DNA of 20,458 bases, from the IMG/VR virus record IMGVR_UViG_3300049491_000005, positions 1 through 20,458 of that record; one strand, given 5' to 3'. Positions 8,259-15,763 of the stretch are shown piece after piece. A program made the position numbers and the translations under genes. The notes beneath the pieces were generated by a model. That model saw only the letters and a list, made by a program, of their open reading frames with translations. It was not told the origin of the DNA and did not search any database. The stretch's first letter is position 1. The number at the start of each line of letters is the position of its first letter. Source of the DNA: a virus.

Positions 8259-8936
8259 TTACGGACCAACAACGCGGTCTACGATCTTACCGTAGGAACC
8301 ATTGTTGGCAGGAAGCAGACGGAACGTTACTTCGAATGAAGTAGGTGCGTCACGCTTTGCAGATGCCGTTACGCTCTCAATTGAGAGTGCACGGTGCGTT
8401 ACGTACACGCGCTCTACCTCTAGTGCTCCGACTGCATCGGGGTCACCAGATCCGGGTCCGATAGCGATAATTGCTCGCTCTACGGGAACCTCACCTAGAT
8501 TACCTGAATTCAGTACGAGAGTGGTGTCGCCACCTGATACCGAGTAGTCGTTGTCATTGGCTGCAACAGCCACGACAAGATTCTCAAGTGTTCCTTCTGC
8601 GAAAGCAGTAACGAGCGAAACGCTCATACCCTGCTTGAAGAAGCGAACAGTGTCAAGAACCTGATCGACCTGTACCTCACCGAAGTCTGGCTGGAATTGT
8701 ACTTCCAGACCATTGCTCGTGTAGCCTACGTTCCTCCAGTTTGCAGATGCAGAACCCGCTAGGGTGTCTGCGTACTTTGTGCCGTCCACGAATGCTGGAA
8801 TGTCACTGCCTGCAAGCCCGTCGAAAGAGTATTCTGCTGGATTGGTACCTGTGATGTACTTAAGTGCACCCTGCTTCGATACGAAGATCTGGGCTGCACC
8901 AACGATAATTTGCCTTGAATCGCCAAGAGTTGCCAT
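8259..8936 (-). CDS. Major tail protein
   Basis: This 225-residue protein would polymerise as hexameric rings to form the tail tube. It is beta-rich with many Gly, Val, Thr and Asp residues. It starts MATLGDSRQIIVGAAQIFVS and contains WRNVGYTSNGLEVQFQPDF (about 67-85) and DQVLDTVRFFKQGMSV. This pattern is typical of siphophage tube proteins, where an early strand pair is followed by GxTxxGxxxxxxxxF. It sits between the tail terminator candidate and the chaperone pair, the usual place. ATG 8936 has AAGGGGTGA about 9 nt upstream. A terminator directly downstream and a long upstream gap (8937-9015) suggest separate, high-level expression. Confidence 0.88.
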   Translation of the reverse strand: MATLGDSRQIIVGAAQIFVSKQGALKYITGTNPAEYSFDGLAGSDIPAFVDGTKYADTLAGSASANWRNVGYTSNGLEVQFQPDFGEVQVDQVLDTVRFFKQGMSVSLVTAFAEGTLENLVVAVAANDNDYSVSGGDTTLVLNSGNLGEVPVERAIIAIGPGSGDPDAVGALEVERVYVTHRALSIESVTASAKRDAPTSFEVTFRLLPANNGSYGKIVDRVVGP

Positions 8937-8966
8937 ATTATTAAATCACCCCTTATTTCGTTTGAA

Positions 8967-9005
8967 ATTGTATTGCATGGGGGCGTTTCCTCATTACCTA
9001 GTATA
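8967..9005 (-). promoter_or_regulatory. Possible -10 elements upstream of major tail gene
   Basis: The gap between the major tail gene and the gene before it holds two -10-like hexamers on the minus strand: TATACT at 9005-9000 and TACAAT at 8972-8967. No good -35 or TGn extension was found for either, so only the existence of a promoter somewhere here is suggested. Confidence 0.3.
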
Positions 9006-9015
9006 GCGTATGTAT

Positions 9016-9513
9016 TCAGGCATTGTAGACAGTAGCCTTGTGGAACTCGTAGGGAATGACGATTTCCGCTGTCTGGTCCTTGCGCTGCGTAGGCTGCGAC
9101 TTGTATGCCATGTTGACATAGTTGAACTGGTAGGCACATACGGAGTGGAAGAATATGTTGTACCCGGCGATGTTCAGGCCAGAGTACCTGTTAATATCTT
9201 GTGCTGCTGCATCCTCGCGGTCAAGCACATCGACAATGAACTCCCGCCACTCAAAGATATCTTTGATCGATCCCTTGATGGAATAGATCATCTGTCCGTT
9301 CTTGACAGGGTAGAATGACTTGCGTGTGCTACGTGGTCGCACCATGGAGTCATAGATAATATGGGTCTTTCCGTCCCATGCACTGTCCCCGGCCTGTACG
9401 TCATCGACAGGGAAGAACGGTACGGTCGTGCCATACTGGGCATGGATCGCTGGCTTGGCAAGCCTGAACTGCTCCCATACGTACTCATTGATCGCTACCT
9501 CTGGATAACTCAT
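9016..9513 (-). CDS. Probable tail terminator protein
   Basis: This 165-residue protein has its start ATG sharing bases with the preceding stop (ATGA at 9513-9510) and GGGTGA about 8 nt upstream, so it is translationally coupled. It lies directly before the major tail gene, where siphophages encode the tail terminator (lambda U/HK97 gp10-gp11 region). The sequence is mixed alpha/beta: an N-terminal helix (VAINEYVWEQFRLAKPAI), a central segment IYDSMVRPRSTRKSFYPVK, a GQMIYSIKGSIKDIFEWREFIVDVLDRED helix, and a beta C-terminus (about 130-165). The family call rests mainly on gene order; a neck protein is the alternative. Confidence 0.6.
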   Translation of the reverse strand: MSYPEVAINEYVWEQFRLAKPAIHAQYGTTVPFFPVDDVQAGDSAWDGKTHIIYDSMVRPRSTRKSFYPVKNGQMIYSIKGSIKDIFEWREFIVDVLDREDAAAQDINRYSGLNIAGYNIFFHSVCAYQFNYVNMAYKSQPTQRKDQTAEIVIPYEFHKATVYNA

Positions 9514-10196
9514 AGACTGTCACCCGGCGCTCTCAGAACCCACGATAGGGCTGCTGCCTTGCCTTGGCTGGCAGCGTTCCCACGAACGGCAGACGTAAAG
9601 TTGCGCTCAAACGTAACGGGGCTAGAGAAGTGTTCGTAATACTTGATAGACCTGAGATACACGTCATTGAAGTACCCGTTGTAGAATTCCTCAAACACCT
9701 TTACGAAAGAACCGCGTACAGCGTCCCCTCCGGGGTTCGTGATTGTAATAGGTCCAAGTCGGAAGAATTCCTCCCCGTCGATTTCGAAGAATAGTGCCTC
9801 GGCATTGACCTCGTTGATCGTGACGGGTATGCCCTCTTCCATGATGGTCGCTTTCTTTTCGAATGGCTCGTTGCTACCCGGCTTGATCGATGTTGAGTCC
9901 AAGAGTTCTGACGTGATGCCAACCGTACCGCCTCCAGATATTATTTTCTTGAGTTCTACCAGTCGGCCTTCGGGGTTGCCGACCTCTCCCCACTCGTATA
10001 CATGGTGGAGCATACCGGGGGCCACACGAGCAAGCCCATCAAGATAGTCATAGAATGCATCGATGCTAGTATCAGCAAGCCTGCTGGCTATCTTTGGCTC
10101 CTGTGCAGCAAGTTCGGTGGCGAATGCCTGAGCATACGTAACAGAATTATTCATGATTTTCATAGCGTCTTTGAATTCAAACATGGCCTTATACAT
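9510..10196 (-). CDS. Probable neck/tail-completion protein (HK97 gp10-like position)
   Basis: This 228-residue protein overlaps the previous gene by 8 bases and the next by 4. An N-terminal helical half (about 5-70, FEFKDAMKIMNNSVTYAQAF) is followed by a beta-rich half with ITSELLDSTSIKPG, a FEIDGEEFFRLGPITI strand pair and FVKVFEEFYNGYFNDVYL. It ends VLRAPGDSL. Order relative to capsid, connector and tail genes suits a head-tail joining or tail completion protein. I do not recognise a specific domain with certainty. Internal Met codons (residues 5, 12 and 15) give alternative starts; the 10196 start has only a weak AGGT upstream and probably relies on coupling. Confidence 0.5.
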   Translation of the reverse strand: MYKAMFEFKDAMKIMNNSVTYAQAFATELAAQEPKIASRLADTSIDAFYDYLDGLARVAPGMLHHVYEWGEVGNPEGRLVELKKIISGGGTVGITSELLDSTSIKPGSNEPFEKKATIMEEGIPVTINEVNAEALFFEIDGEEFFRLGPITITNPGGDAVRGSFVKVFEEFYNGYFNDVYLRSIKYYEHFSSPVTFERNFTSAVRGNAASQGKAAALSWVLRAPGDSL

Positions 10197-10638
10197 CGTT
10201 GTCTACCTGATTTCCTGAGCGTGCTAGCAAGGCCCGGTAGCCAGCAAGTGTATGTGTCTCATCGAACAGTGGCTCCATGGACTCAATCTCAAATGTCGTA
10301 TCCTCGTCGCTATCCTCAAGCCATACGAAGTTTCCCGCTGGGTCCTTGATATGGGCGATAAGAATGTCCGTAGGACGACGGATGGTGCCGTTGTACTGAC
10401 GGTACAGATTCTCTGGTGTCCTGAAATTGATCTTGACATTGAACGACAGGAACTTCTCCGTATCGACAGAGTTCTTGGCATTGTACTCCGCACGCTCCTT
10501 GATTGCTGAGCAGTTGATGGTACGGTCATACTGCCACGTCTTTTCTATCTGTCCTAGTTCATTCTGCGATGATAGGGCATAGTATATGTCTGCTGACATT
10601 GGATATAGCATAGGGGATATGTTTCCTGATAGGAGCAT
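10189..10638 (-). CDS. Probable head-tail stopper (head closure) protein
   Basis: This 149-residue protein starts with an ATG overlapping the preceding TAA (TAATG at 10640-10636). The sequence is mostly beta: IYYALSSQNELGQIEKTWQY, then INCSAIKERAEYNAKNSVD, FLSFNVKINFRTPEN, RRPTDILIAHIKDPAGNFVW and a C-terminal FEIESMEPLFDETHTLAGY. This alternating beta pattern with a solvent-exposed loop resembles head closure proteins of the SPP1 gp16/lambda FII kind. It lies second after the adaptor, as expected for a stopper. The assignment is by order and general fold impression only. Confidence 0.55.
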   Translation of the reverse strand: MLLSGNISPMLYPMSADIYYALSSQNELGQIEKTWQYDRTINCSAIKERAEYNAKNSVDTEKFLSFNVKINFRTPENLYRQYNGTIRRPTDILIAHIKDPAGNFVWLEDSDEDTTFEIESMEPLFDETHTLAGYRALLARSGNQVDNDV

Positions 10639-11507
10639 TACAAGACTCCTAGGTTGATGCCATTCTTGTACACGGATAGCAACTTGTCAACAATGGTGTT
10701 ACCCGTACCGCTACCCGTTCCCTTGGCATACTTGACCTTGAACTCACGGTTGTCGAATTCCTCAATGCCACGAGTGCTGTACTTCATGGCTCCACTCTCA
10801 ATGTCCTGAATAAGCATCTCGCAGGCCTCCTGCACATCCTCGGGAATCTGACGGTATCCGAAGTCACCATCGATCACATAGTCATATCCGTCTACGAATG
10901 TACCCTTGCTGTACCGGCCATTCCATACGATGACTGACTCCATCTTGTTCTCGTCTGTGCCAAGGACAATCGAAGTCTTGTCAATTGAGACCGTATATGG
11001 GTCAGCATCAGGGTCATCACGGTCGTAGATGACAGTGCCGTTCTCCTTGATAGAGTAGATTGTGTGGATGCGCTCATGCAAGGGGAGGTAGTCAAGGCCC
11101 ATACCCTGTACTTCCTTCAACTTCCGCTGGAACGTCATATCCAGTCCTAGTTCCGCGTCGATCAACTTACGGGCAACCTTCTCATGCGTTACCGCTCGTG
11201 CGTTAGTGATGCTCAGTTCTTTCTGTACCTTGGTAAGATCGCAGTAGGGACGGACAACATCGATTCCAAGATTTAGGATACCGTGGCTCATGGAGTCGTA
11301 GACCGTAGCATCTATGCTACCGGTGTACTTGAGGTAGTAGTCGTCTAGGGTGAACGTTACGGTCTTGTTTGCCAGTGACGTTGCTGAGGCAGAGTAACTA
11401 TTGCCATTGTCAAGATCCTCATAGGCCAGTGTGTATACCGCCGATGCCGTGGGTACGGGAGTCGTGAACTGGATTGCTGTTGTATCAATAAGTCTAAGAA
11501 TTTCCAT
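10638..11507 (-). CDS. Probable head-tail connector/adaptor protein
   Basis: This 289-residue protein is coupled to the gene before it by TAATG at 11507, with GGAG 6 nt upstream of ATG. It is larger than many adaptors. An N-terminal beta domain (about 1-85; TTAIQFTTPVPTASAVYTLA, KTVTFTLDDYYLKYTGSID) precedes helices (CDLTKVQKELSIT, KVARKLIDAELGL) and a beta region with IHTIYSIKENGTVIYDRDD. A C-terminal helical part includes IPEDVQEACEMLIQDIESG, typical of the four-helix adaptor proteins (HK97 gp6/SPP1 gp15). It ends with a Gly/Thr-rich linker and VDKLLSVYKNGINLGVL. It would dock onto the portal ring to complete the head. Confidence 0.6.
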   Translation of the reverse strand: MEILRLIDTTAIQFTTPVPTASAVYTLAYEDLDNGNSYSASATSLANKTVTFTLDDYYLKYTGSIDATVYDSMSHGILNLGIDVVRPYCDLTKVQKELSITNARAVTHEKVARKLIDAELGLDMTFQRKLKEVQGMGLDYLPLHERIHTIYSIKENGTVIYDRDDPDADPYTVSIDKTSIVLGTDENKMESVIVWNGRYSKGTFVDGYDYVIDGDFGYRQIPEDVQEACEMLIQDIESGAMKYSTRGIEEFDNREFKVKYAKGTGSGTGNTIVDKLLSVYKNGINLGVL

Positions 11508-11701
11508 TATACTCCGTATGCAGCGGCGACTTCAGTTGGTGTCGCAATGCGAACACTACCCGATACGGCCTGCCACTCTGCTGCCTTTTCTGGTGTAAGG
11601 ATTGTATAGCCAATTTCCAGTCTGCCGAGAGGCCCAAAGTACAATGGATGGTCCGTATGTACGGCTACTGTATTGGGAACTTCTGCCTTTGCTTTTGCCA
11701 C
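11507..11701 (-). CDS. Small protein after capsid gene, unknown function
   Basis: This 64-residue protein starts at GTG 11701, behind AGGAGG at 11707-11712 and an extended -10 promoter. The sequence begins MAKAKAEVPNTVAVHTDH, has PLYFGPLGRLEIGYTILT in the middle and ends VRIATPTEVAAAYGV. Many actinophages encode a small protein at this place between capsid and adaptor. It could be a capsid accessory or part of the connector. No domain is recognised. It is the first gene of a coupled run of connector genes, as its stop overlaps the next start. Confidence 0.75.
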   Translation of the reverse strand: MAKAKAEVPNTVAVHTDHPLYFGPLGRLEIGYTILTPEKAAEWQAVSGSVRIATPTEVAAAYGV

Positions 11702-11718
11702 GTTATCCTCCTTCTATG

Positions 11719-11727
11719 ATTATATCA
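11719..11727 (-). promoter_or_regulatory. Extended -10 promoter for connector genes
   Basis: The coding strand reads TGA then TATAAT (11724-11719), 17 bases before the GTG start at 11701, with the AGGAGG site in between. It lies directly after the strong hairpin following the capsid gene. No -35 match is seen at 16-18 nt, fitting a TGn promoter. Confidence 0.55.
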
Positions 11728-11739
11728 TCCCAAAGCAAT

Positions 11740-11764
11740 GGGGGGAGAGCCGAAGCCCTCCCCC
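11740..11764 (-). terminator. Strong hairpin after major capsid gene
   Basis: The minus strand forms a 10-bp stem (GGGGGAGGGC with GCTCTCCCCC, one G-U pair that works only on this strand) closed by a TTCG tetraloop. The following bases are CATTGCTTTGG, a poor U tract, so it may attenuate rather than stop transcription, or protect the capsid mRNA 3' end. It is 19 bases after the capsid stop. Confidence 0.7.
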
Positions 11765-11782
11765 ACACGCCTAGTGCCGGTA

Positions 11783-12784
11783 CTACTTGCGCCCGAAAGC
11801 GATAGCAGTAGCCTCTTCGATCTGAACTCCAAATCGAACGAACACTGTGTACTCCACTGTGTCCTTCTTTGGCTTGAACTCGCGGTGGACTGTCACGTCG
11901 CGCTGGAAACCCCAAATGCGGTTCTCGGGGAATGTAAGCGATACGTAGTCATCGGGGAAGTAAGGTACCTCAACGATGGGAAGTCCTAGAACGCGGTACT
12001 GCATTGGTGCGCCAACAACCTGTGGTACGCTGCCGTCTACAATGCGCTCAACAATCCTCTCAGATGAGAAGTTGCCTGTCTGTGCCAACTGGTTAAGTAG
12101 GCTAGACATTGTTGGTGAGCCTGTGTAGAACTTCATTGCACCACGCGATCCACGGAACTTACGTGGCATTGCAAGGATGATCTGCTGTAGGTCCTGAACT
12201 GTCCAAGTCGAACCAGACGACGCAACCGAGAGTGCCTCGTTGCCCGTCAGTTCCTTCTTGTGGAAACCGTCCATGATCTTCAGGAATGGATCACCTGTTG
12301 ATGCTGAGTTGCCATTGATAGCGAGATCCTCAAGGTCATTAGCGAATGCGCGAGTCATGGAACGGACCAAGTGATCCTCCAGACCTCCACCTTCGATGTT
12401 GTCCTCAAGTGCTTCAGTCGCAACCTCCCAGTCCAAACGGATCTTCTTGGTTGTGATTTCTACCTTTGTGAACTCTGCTCCTGCATTTGTGTAAGTGCCG
12501 TCAGCCTGATTTGCTGCGCGGATAACACGCTCGCCTACGTTCAACTTCTCCAGTTCAACAGTATTCGAACGCATAGTTACGCGACGACCATCTTGTGCTA
12601 GAACCTGCTGGTCCCAGATGTATTCGATGAACTGGCGTGATTGCTCAGGGTTGAGAATACCGCCGTCGTCTGTGGTTGAGCCGACAATACCAGCCGTACC
12701 ATGAACGGGATTGGTGATTCCACCAATACCACCGGATACGACTACGCCTGCCTCTGCTGACTTGCTTAGAATATCTTCTGACAT
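11783..12784 (-). CDS. Major capsid protein (HK97 fold)
   Basis: This 333-residue protein is the head shell subunit. The start is ATG 12784 with a perfect AGGAGGTGA 8 nt upstream; the longer frame to 12856 runs into the protease gene and has no such site. The N-terminus (MSEDILSKSAEAGVVVSGGI) is short. The mature part begins about NPEQSRQFIEYIWDQQVLAQ. Typical HK97-fold features follow: an E-loop-like segment with FTKVEITTKKIRLDWEVATE, the spine helix with SMTRAFANDLEDLAINGN, then beta sheets of the P and A domains, ending with FVRFGVQIEEATAIAFGRK. It lacks a long N-terminal delta domain, which fits a separate scaffold supplied by the protease gene. It is followed by its own hairpin. Confidence 0.93.
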   Translation of the reverse strand: MSEDILSKSAEAGVVVSGGIGGITNPVHGTAGIVGSTTDDGGILNPEQSRQFIEYIWDQQVLAQDGRRVTMRSNTVELEKLNVGERVIRAANQADGTYTNAGAEFTKVEITTKKIRLDWEVATEALEDNIEGGGLEDHLVRSMTRAFANDLEDLAINGNSASTGDPFLKIMDGFHKKELTGNEALSVASSGSTWTVQDLQQIILAMPRKFRGSRGAMKFYTGSPTMSSLLNQLAQTGNFSSERIVERIVDGSVPQVVGAPMQYRVLGLPIVEVPYFPDDYVSLTFPENRIWGFQRDVTVHREFKPKKDTVEYTVFVRFGVQIEEATAIAFGRK

Positions 12785-12804
12785 TATTATTTCACCTCCT
12801 GTTA

Positions 12805-13350
12805 TTAGTGAGACTGCCGATATAGGTCGGCGGAATTGAGGAAACGCCCACCCCACTTCGACTTCTCGATTTTTTCTTCCTGACCGATCCCGCCAAGATC
12901 GCCAGACTTACGGAGAGCAGTGTCGGCTTCTACTTCATCGACACGCTTTCCAAACCCTTCTACCTCACTCTTTACAGAGGCTACCTCTTCAGTCATAGAC
13001 TTCTTGAGATTGGCTACCTCTTCTGCAAGGCTCTTCACCACTGAAACAAGACCACTAACTGCGTCTGCAACGGTACTATTCAGATCACTTACTGCTTTCG
13101 CCAAGTCCTCGTTGCCTTCTACAGGAGTAGTGGACTCATCAACAGCGTCAGCCTCAACTGCAACCTCTTCGACTACCTCGTCTACATCGGCTGCAACGGC
13201 TTCCTCGGCAACTTCCTCTGCTGCCTCTTCGACAGCCTCTTCGACTGCCTCTGTTGTATCTTCTGATGCCTCTTCAACAACCTCTTCCACTACCTCGTCT
13301 GCTGACTTGGTAATCTCTTCGGCTGGGGCATCCTTCTTGAAAATTCCCAC
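12805..13350 (-). CDS. Nested scaffolding protein from internal in-frame start
   Basis: This is an in-frame GTG at codon 266 of the protease gene, preceded by the strong site AGGAGGG with a 7-nt spacer (13364-13358). Translation from it would give a 181-residue protein (starting M/V-GIFKKDAPAEEITK) made of the acidic repeat, the coiled coil and the C-terminal tail only. The site stands exactly at the junction between protease/Cys region and scaffold region. This layout matches the known lambda C/Nu3 arrangement, where the scaffold is translated from within the protease gene. The strength and placement of the site make it credible. Expression itself is not shown by sequence. Confidence 0.7.
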   Translation of the reverse strand: MGIFKKDAPAEEITKSADEVVEEVVEEASEDTTEAVEEAVEEAAEEVAEEAVAADVDEVVEEVAVEADAVDESTTPVEGNEDLAKAVSDLNSTVADAVSGLVSVVKSLAEEVANLKKSMTEEVASVKSEVEGFGKRVDEVEADTALRKSGDLGGIGQEEKIEKSKWGGRFLNSADLYRQSH

Positions 13351-14145
13351 GTTATTTCCCTCCTTTTCATCGTTGTTATTAGCAATTGACTTGGCTATAC
13401 CGTCAATCGCTTCGTTATCAGATTGTTCACCTGAGCCTGTGTGGTTGTCAATGATGGACTGAATCGTTACCGACTTATCAACGTCATTGCTCTCTACAAA
13501 ACCAATGTTCACCATGCTCTTGTTGCATGATGGGCAATCATATGAAGTCTTTTCCGTAACGATGACAGGCTCGTCGGCTCCACACCAGAAAATGTTCTCA
13601 AGATAGTTCTTCTCAACAATGTCGTCACCGATCTTCTGGATGGACACGACATTGGAGTCGTCGTTCGCCGGGTTGTCAACGAGGCTAAGTTCATATAGGT
13701 TGTATTCCTTGATGAGGGTGGCAGGAGCATCGGCTGACTTGCTGTAGATGCTCTCCTTCTCAATGATATTGCCGCCTATGGAGAACCCGCTAAGGATTCC
13801 CTCATTCACCTTATGCCAAGTATCCTGTGCACCCTTGGAGATGTACACGTCAACGAAGATACCGTTGTGGAACTTGCCGGAAGCCTTGTCGAAATACGTA
13901 TCGCGCTTGAAGGCGACTACCTTTCCTACGGACAACGGAGTGTGCATCTCTCGGACGTTGCCACGGAACTTCTCAAAGGCTCGCTCAGAGGCATCGATAT
14001 CCACGATATCGCCCTGCTTGTCTAGGGAGTCGGTTGTCGCCCAACCGGAAACAATTCTGCGCTCTTGATCCACCTTCTGGATTGGCATGTTAATGGCGAT
14101 GTTGTCGCCACTGATGCTCCAAAAAGCCTTTTCAAATTCTGCCAT
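12805..14145 (-). CDS. Prohead protease fused to scaffolding domain
   Basis: This 446-residue protein cleaves scaffold and capsid precursors inside the prohead. The protease domain covers residues 1-170, with VSGWATTDSLDKQGDIVD, the catalytic His candidate H68 (REMHTP) and the Ser candidate S122 (GFSIGG) of the U35/HK97-type fold. Residues 185-215 hold a partial zinc-ribbon-like Cys set: C188, then DCPSC (C204, C207). Residues about 280-340 are an acidic Glu/Ala/Val repeat, and 350-415 a coiled coil (LNSTVADAV...LAEEVANLKKS). It ends with a basic/aromatic tail (KSKWGGRFLNSADLYRQSH), which may bind the capsid. ATG 14145 has no ribosome site and lies 9 nt from a -10 element. The order protease then capsid is usual. 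Confidence 0.9.
   Translation of the reverse strand: MAEFEKAFWSISGDNIAINMPIQKVDQERRIVSGWATTDSLDKQGDIVDIDASERAFEKFRGNVREMHTPLSVGKVVAFKRDTYFDKASGKFHNGIFVDVYISKGAQDTWHKVNEGILSGFSIGGNIIEKESIYSKSADAPATLIKEYNLYELSLVDNPANDDSNVVSIQKIGDDIVEKNYLENIFWCGADEPVIVTEKTSYDCPSCNKSMVNIGFVESNDVDKSVTIQSIIDNHTGSGEQSDNEAIDGIAKSIANNNDEKEGNNVGIFKKDAPAEEITKSADEVVEEVVEEASEDTTEAVEEAVEEAAEEVAEEAVAADVDEVVEEVAVEADAVDESTTPVEGNEDLAKAVSDLNSTVADAVSGLVSVVKSLAEEVANLKKSMTEEVASVKSEVEGFGKRVDEVEADTALRKSGDLGGIGQEEKIEKSKWGGRFLNSADLYRQSH
13140..13320 (-). repeat. Degenerate Glu/Ala/Val codon repeat in scaffold
   Basis: The coding strand is made of repeated GAAGAG/GAGGCN/GTN codons (plus-strand look: CCTCTTC, GCCTCTTCGAC). They encode runs such as EEVVEEASEDTTEAVEEAVE. 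It explains a long Ser/Thr-rich antisense reading frame on the plus strand. This sort of acidic tract is common in scaffolds. Confidence 0.7.
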
Positions 14146-14154
14146 TGTGATACC

Positions 14155-14160
14155 ATTATA
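14155..14160 (-). promoter_or_regulatory. -10 element close to protease start (near-leaderless transcript)
   Basis: A perfect TATAAT on the minus strand ends 9 bases before ATG 14145. With the usual 6-8 base distance from -10 to the first transcribed base, the mRNA leader would be only about 1-3 nt. No ribosome site precedes the ATG, which fits leaderless translation. No -35 was found. Confidence 0.5.
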
Positions 14161-14172
14161 TACTATGTTTAT

Positions 14173-14203
14173 GCGTAATGTTTATCAGATTGTTACATTA
14201 CGC
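14173..14203 (-). terminator. Hairpin overlapping portal stop codon
   Basis: GCGTAATG and CATTACGC (8 bp, perfect) surround a 15-nt loop. The portal stop TAA (14200-14198) lies within the first arm. There is no U tract, and the stem has four A-T pairs, so it may be a weak terminator, an mRNA end protector or an operator for the -10 element 13 bases downstream. Confidence 0.45.
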
Positions 14204-15763
14204 CTGTGTCCTACCCTCGCCCTTGGGATTTCTTCCCGTAGCGGTGGCAGTTGAGTCGGTAGAGTTGTTTGTTCGCTGCTGATCCCGTGCCCTAGAGCCT
14301 GATGCCTGAGCAGTCTGCTCGGCTCCCGTCTGTGCCTTGAGGTCTACTGGCTTGTCCCCACCGTCGCGCATAGGCAGTCGCATCTTGTCTCGTACCTCGT
14401 TGGGAACAATAACCTGCATACGCAAGTAGCGCTCATCGATCTGGCTCTGCGTGTTCTCATCGGTAAGTGACAGTTCGTTCAACTTGAACTTGAACATATC
14501 CGTCTGTTCCTTGATGATACGGGTGATGACCTTCTCAATATTCTTCTGAGTTGGTCGTGATACCTGCTCCTTGAATGTCCTGTCAGAGGCTAGGGCTGCT
14601 GCAACTCCTACCCCGGCTGCTCCACCAACCTTGGTGATGGGAACAGCATGTGCCATGAGGATATCGTCACGGTTAGCCTTGCGATACTTGTCGAATGATC
14701 CTTCCTGTACCCCGGCTTCCACGGGATTCATCTGGAAGTCCACCTTGTTGTCCTGACTGTCGCCGGGAAGGGGGATGTACAGCGTCCTGTGGTTCTGTCC
14801 CTTGAGACCAGTCTGCAAGAACCTGAACAGTTCTGACTCAGCCTGCTTGCTCAACTTGGCACCCTTAAGAGTAACGATGAAGCGTGGTACGGCCTTGTTC
14901 TCAAAGTAGTCTAGGTTGTACTTGCCAGCCAACTGGTCACCGACAACTGCTGCCGCTGCACTGACCATATCTGGTACGCCGTAGTAGGAGTTCTTTGGCG
15001 TGTACTTCTTGAGATGGATAATCTCATTGGGCCTGCCGTCTGCCGTGATGGGATTCGACTGGTTCTTGTCTTGGAAGTTGGTAAAGAAAACTACGTTCTG
15101 GTTGACTATCTGGACATAGCCATCACGCTTCCTGCGCACCCGGATTGTCGTTGCGGGGACGTGGCCCATGTAGCCAATCTCTCCCCGGTTGGTTCGCCCA
15201 ATCTCAATGTAGCCGTTGCCGACTGCATCGTAGTCAGTCATGACCTTTTCAAGGACGTGAGTAAAGGCATCTGTATCGTTCAGGCTCTCCAGCCAGTCTG
15301 TCAGAGCAATCTTCTGCCGTTCGATCCTGTTATGGGCCAGCCGCTTGGCATTGTCGGACGATGCGTTGTCAAGAGCATCAAGGACATTCTGGGTTACTTC
15401 GAAGCCGTAGCCGAGAGATACGCTGTTGGCTACCTTAGCATTGATCGCTGCGTGGTTGGCATATGACGAATCGTAGAACCCTGCTAGTTCGTCAAGGTTG
15501 TATGGAGGAAGCACTACGTCCAGCAGGCCATAGGCCGTGTTGAGTGCTGGGGTGGGAAGCAACTGCTTCGACTGAGCATCCTGAACACCCGAGTCTACCT
15601 TGGTGATCCGGGCCAGTCTGCGCTTGGTCTTGTCATTGAATCCATCGTAGAATCTGATAGTCTCTGCGTCTGCCGCGAAGTCGTCTATGACAGTCTTTTC
15701 GATGATGAGGTTTCTGTCTGTTCTAGCATAGACCTCTACGTCCTCTTGTTCTTCAGTCTCCAT
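14198..15763 (-). CDS. Portal protein
   Basis: This protein of about 521 residues would form the dodecameric DNA entry ring of the head. I chose ATG 15763 because AAGGGG lies about 10 nt upstream; a TTG at 15772, three codons earlier, is possible but sits almost on the ribosome site. Portal-type features include VLEKVMTDYDAVGNGYIEIG, followed by VPATTIRVRRKRDGYVQI, a PNEIIHLKKYTPKNSYYG block (typical of PBSX/HK97-like portals, GVPDMVSAAAAV after it), KYNLDYFENKAVPRFIVTL and a C-terminal helix-rich stem. The last 50 residues are low complexity (Gln/Ser/Thr/Arg). It overlaps the gene before by 11 bases. Confidence 0.92.
   Translation of the reverse strand: METEEQEDVEVYARTDRNLIIEKTVIDDFAADAETIRFYDGFNDKTKRRLARITKVDSGVQDAQSKQLLPTPALNTAYGLLDVVLPPYNLDELAGFYDSSYANHAAINAKVANSVSLGYGFEVTQNVLDALDNASSDNAKRLAHNRIERQKIALTDWLESLNDTDAFTHVLEKVMTDYDAVGNGYIEIGRTNRGEIGYMGHVPATTIRVRRKRDGYVQIVNQNVVFFTNFQDKNQSNPITADGRPNEIIHLKKYTPKNSYYGVPDMVSAAAAVVGDQLAGKYNLDYFENKAVPRFIVTLKGAKLSKQAESELFRFLQTGLKGQNHRTLYIPLPGDSQDNKVDFQMNPVEAGVQEGSFDKYRKANRDDILMAHAVPITKVGGAAGVGVAAALASDRTFKEQVSRPTQKNIEKVITRIIKEQTDMFKFKLNELSLTDENTQSQIDERYLRMQVIVPNEVRDKMRLPMRDGGDKPVDLKAQTGAEQTAQASGSRARDQQRTNNSTDSTATATGRNPKGEGRTQA

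Noticed and set aside
12785-12856. Extended N-terminus of the capsid protein (24 extra residues)
   Set aside because: The extension overlaps the protease gene and lacks a ribosome site; ATG 12784 has a perfect AGGAGGTGA.
12920-13462. Plus-strand Ser/Thr-rich open frame of 180 codons
   Set aside because: It is the complement of the GAA/GAG-rich scaffold region; the Ser/Thr repeats arise from the acidic codon repeat and there is no start signal.
15014-15466. Plus-strand open frame of 150 codons
   Set aside because: Antisense to the portal gene, with no independent support.
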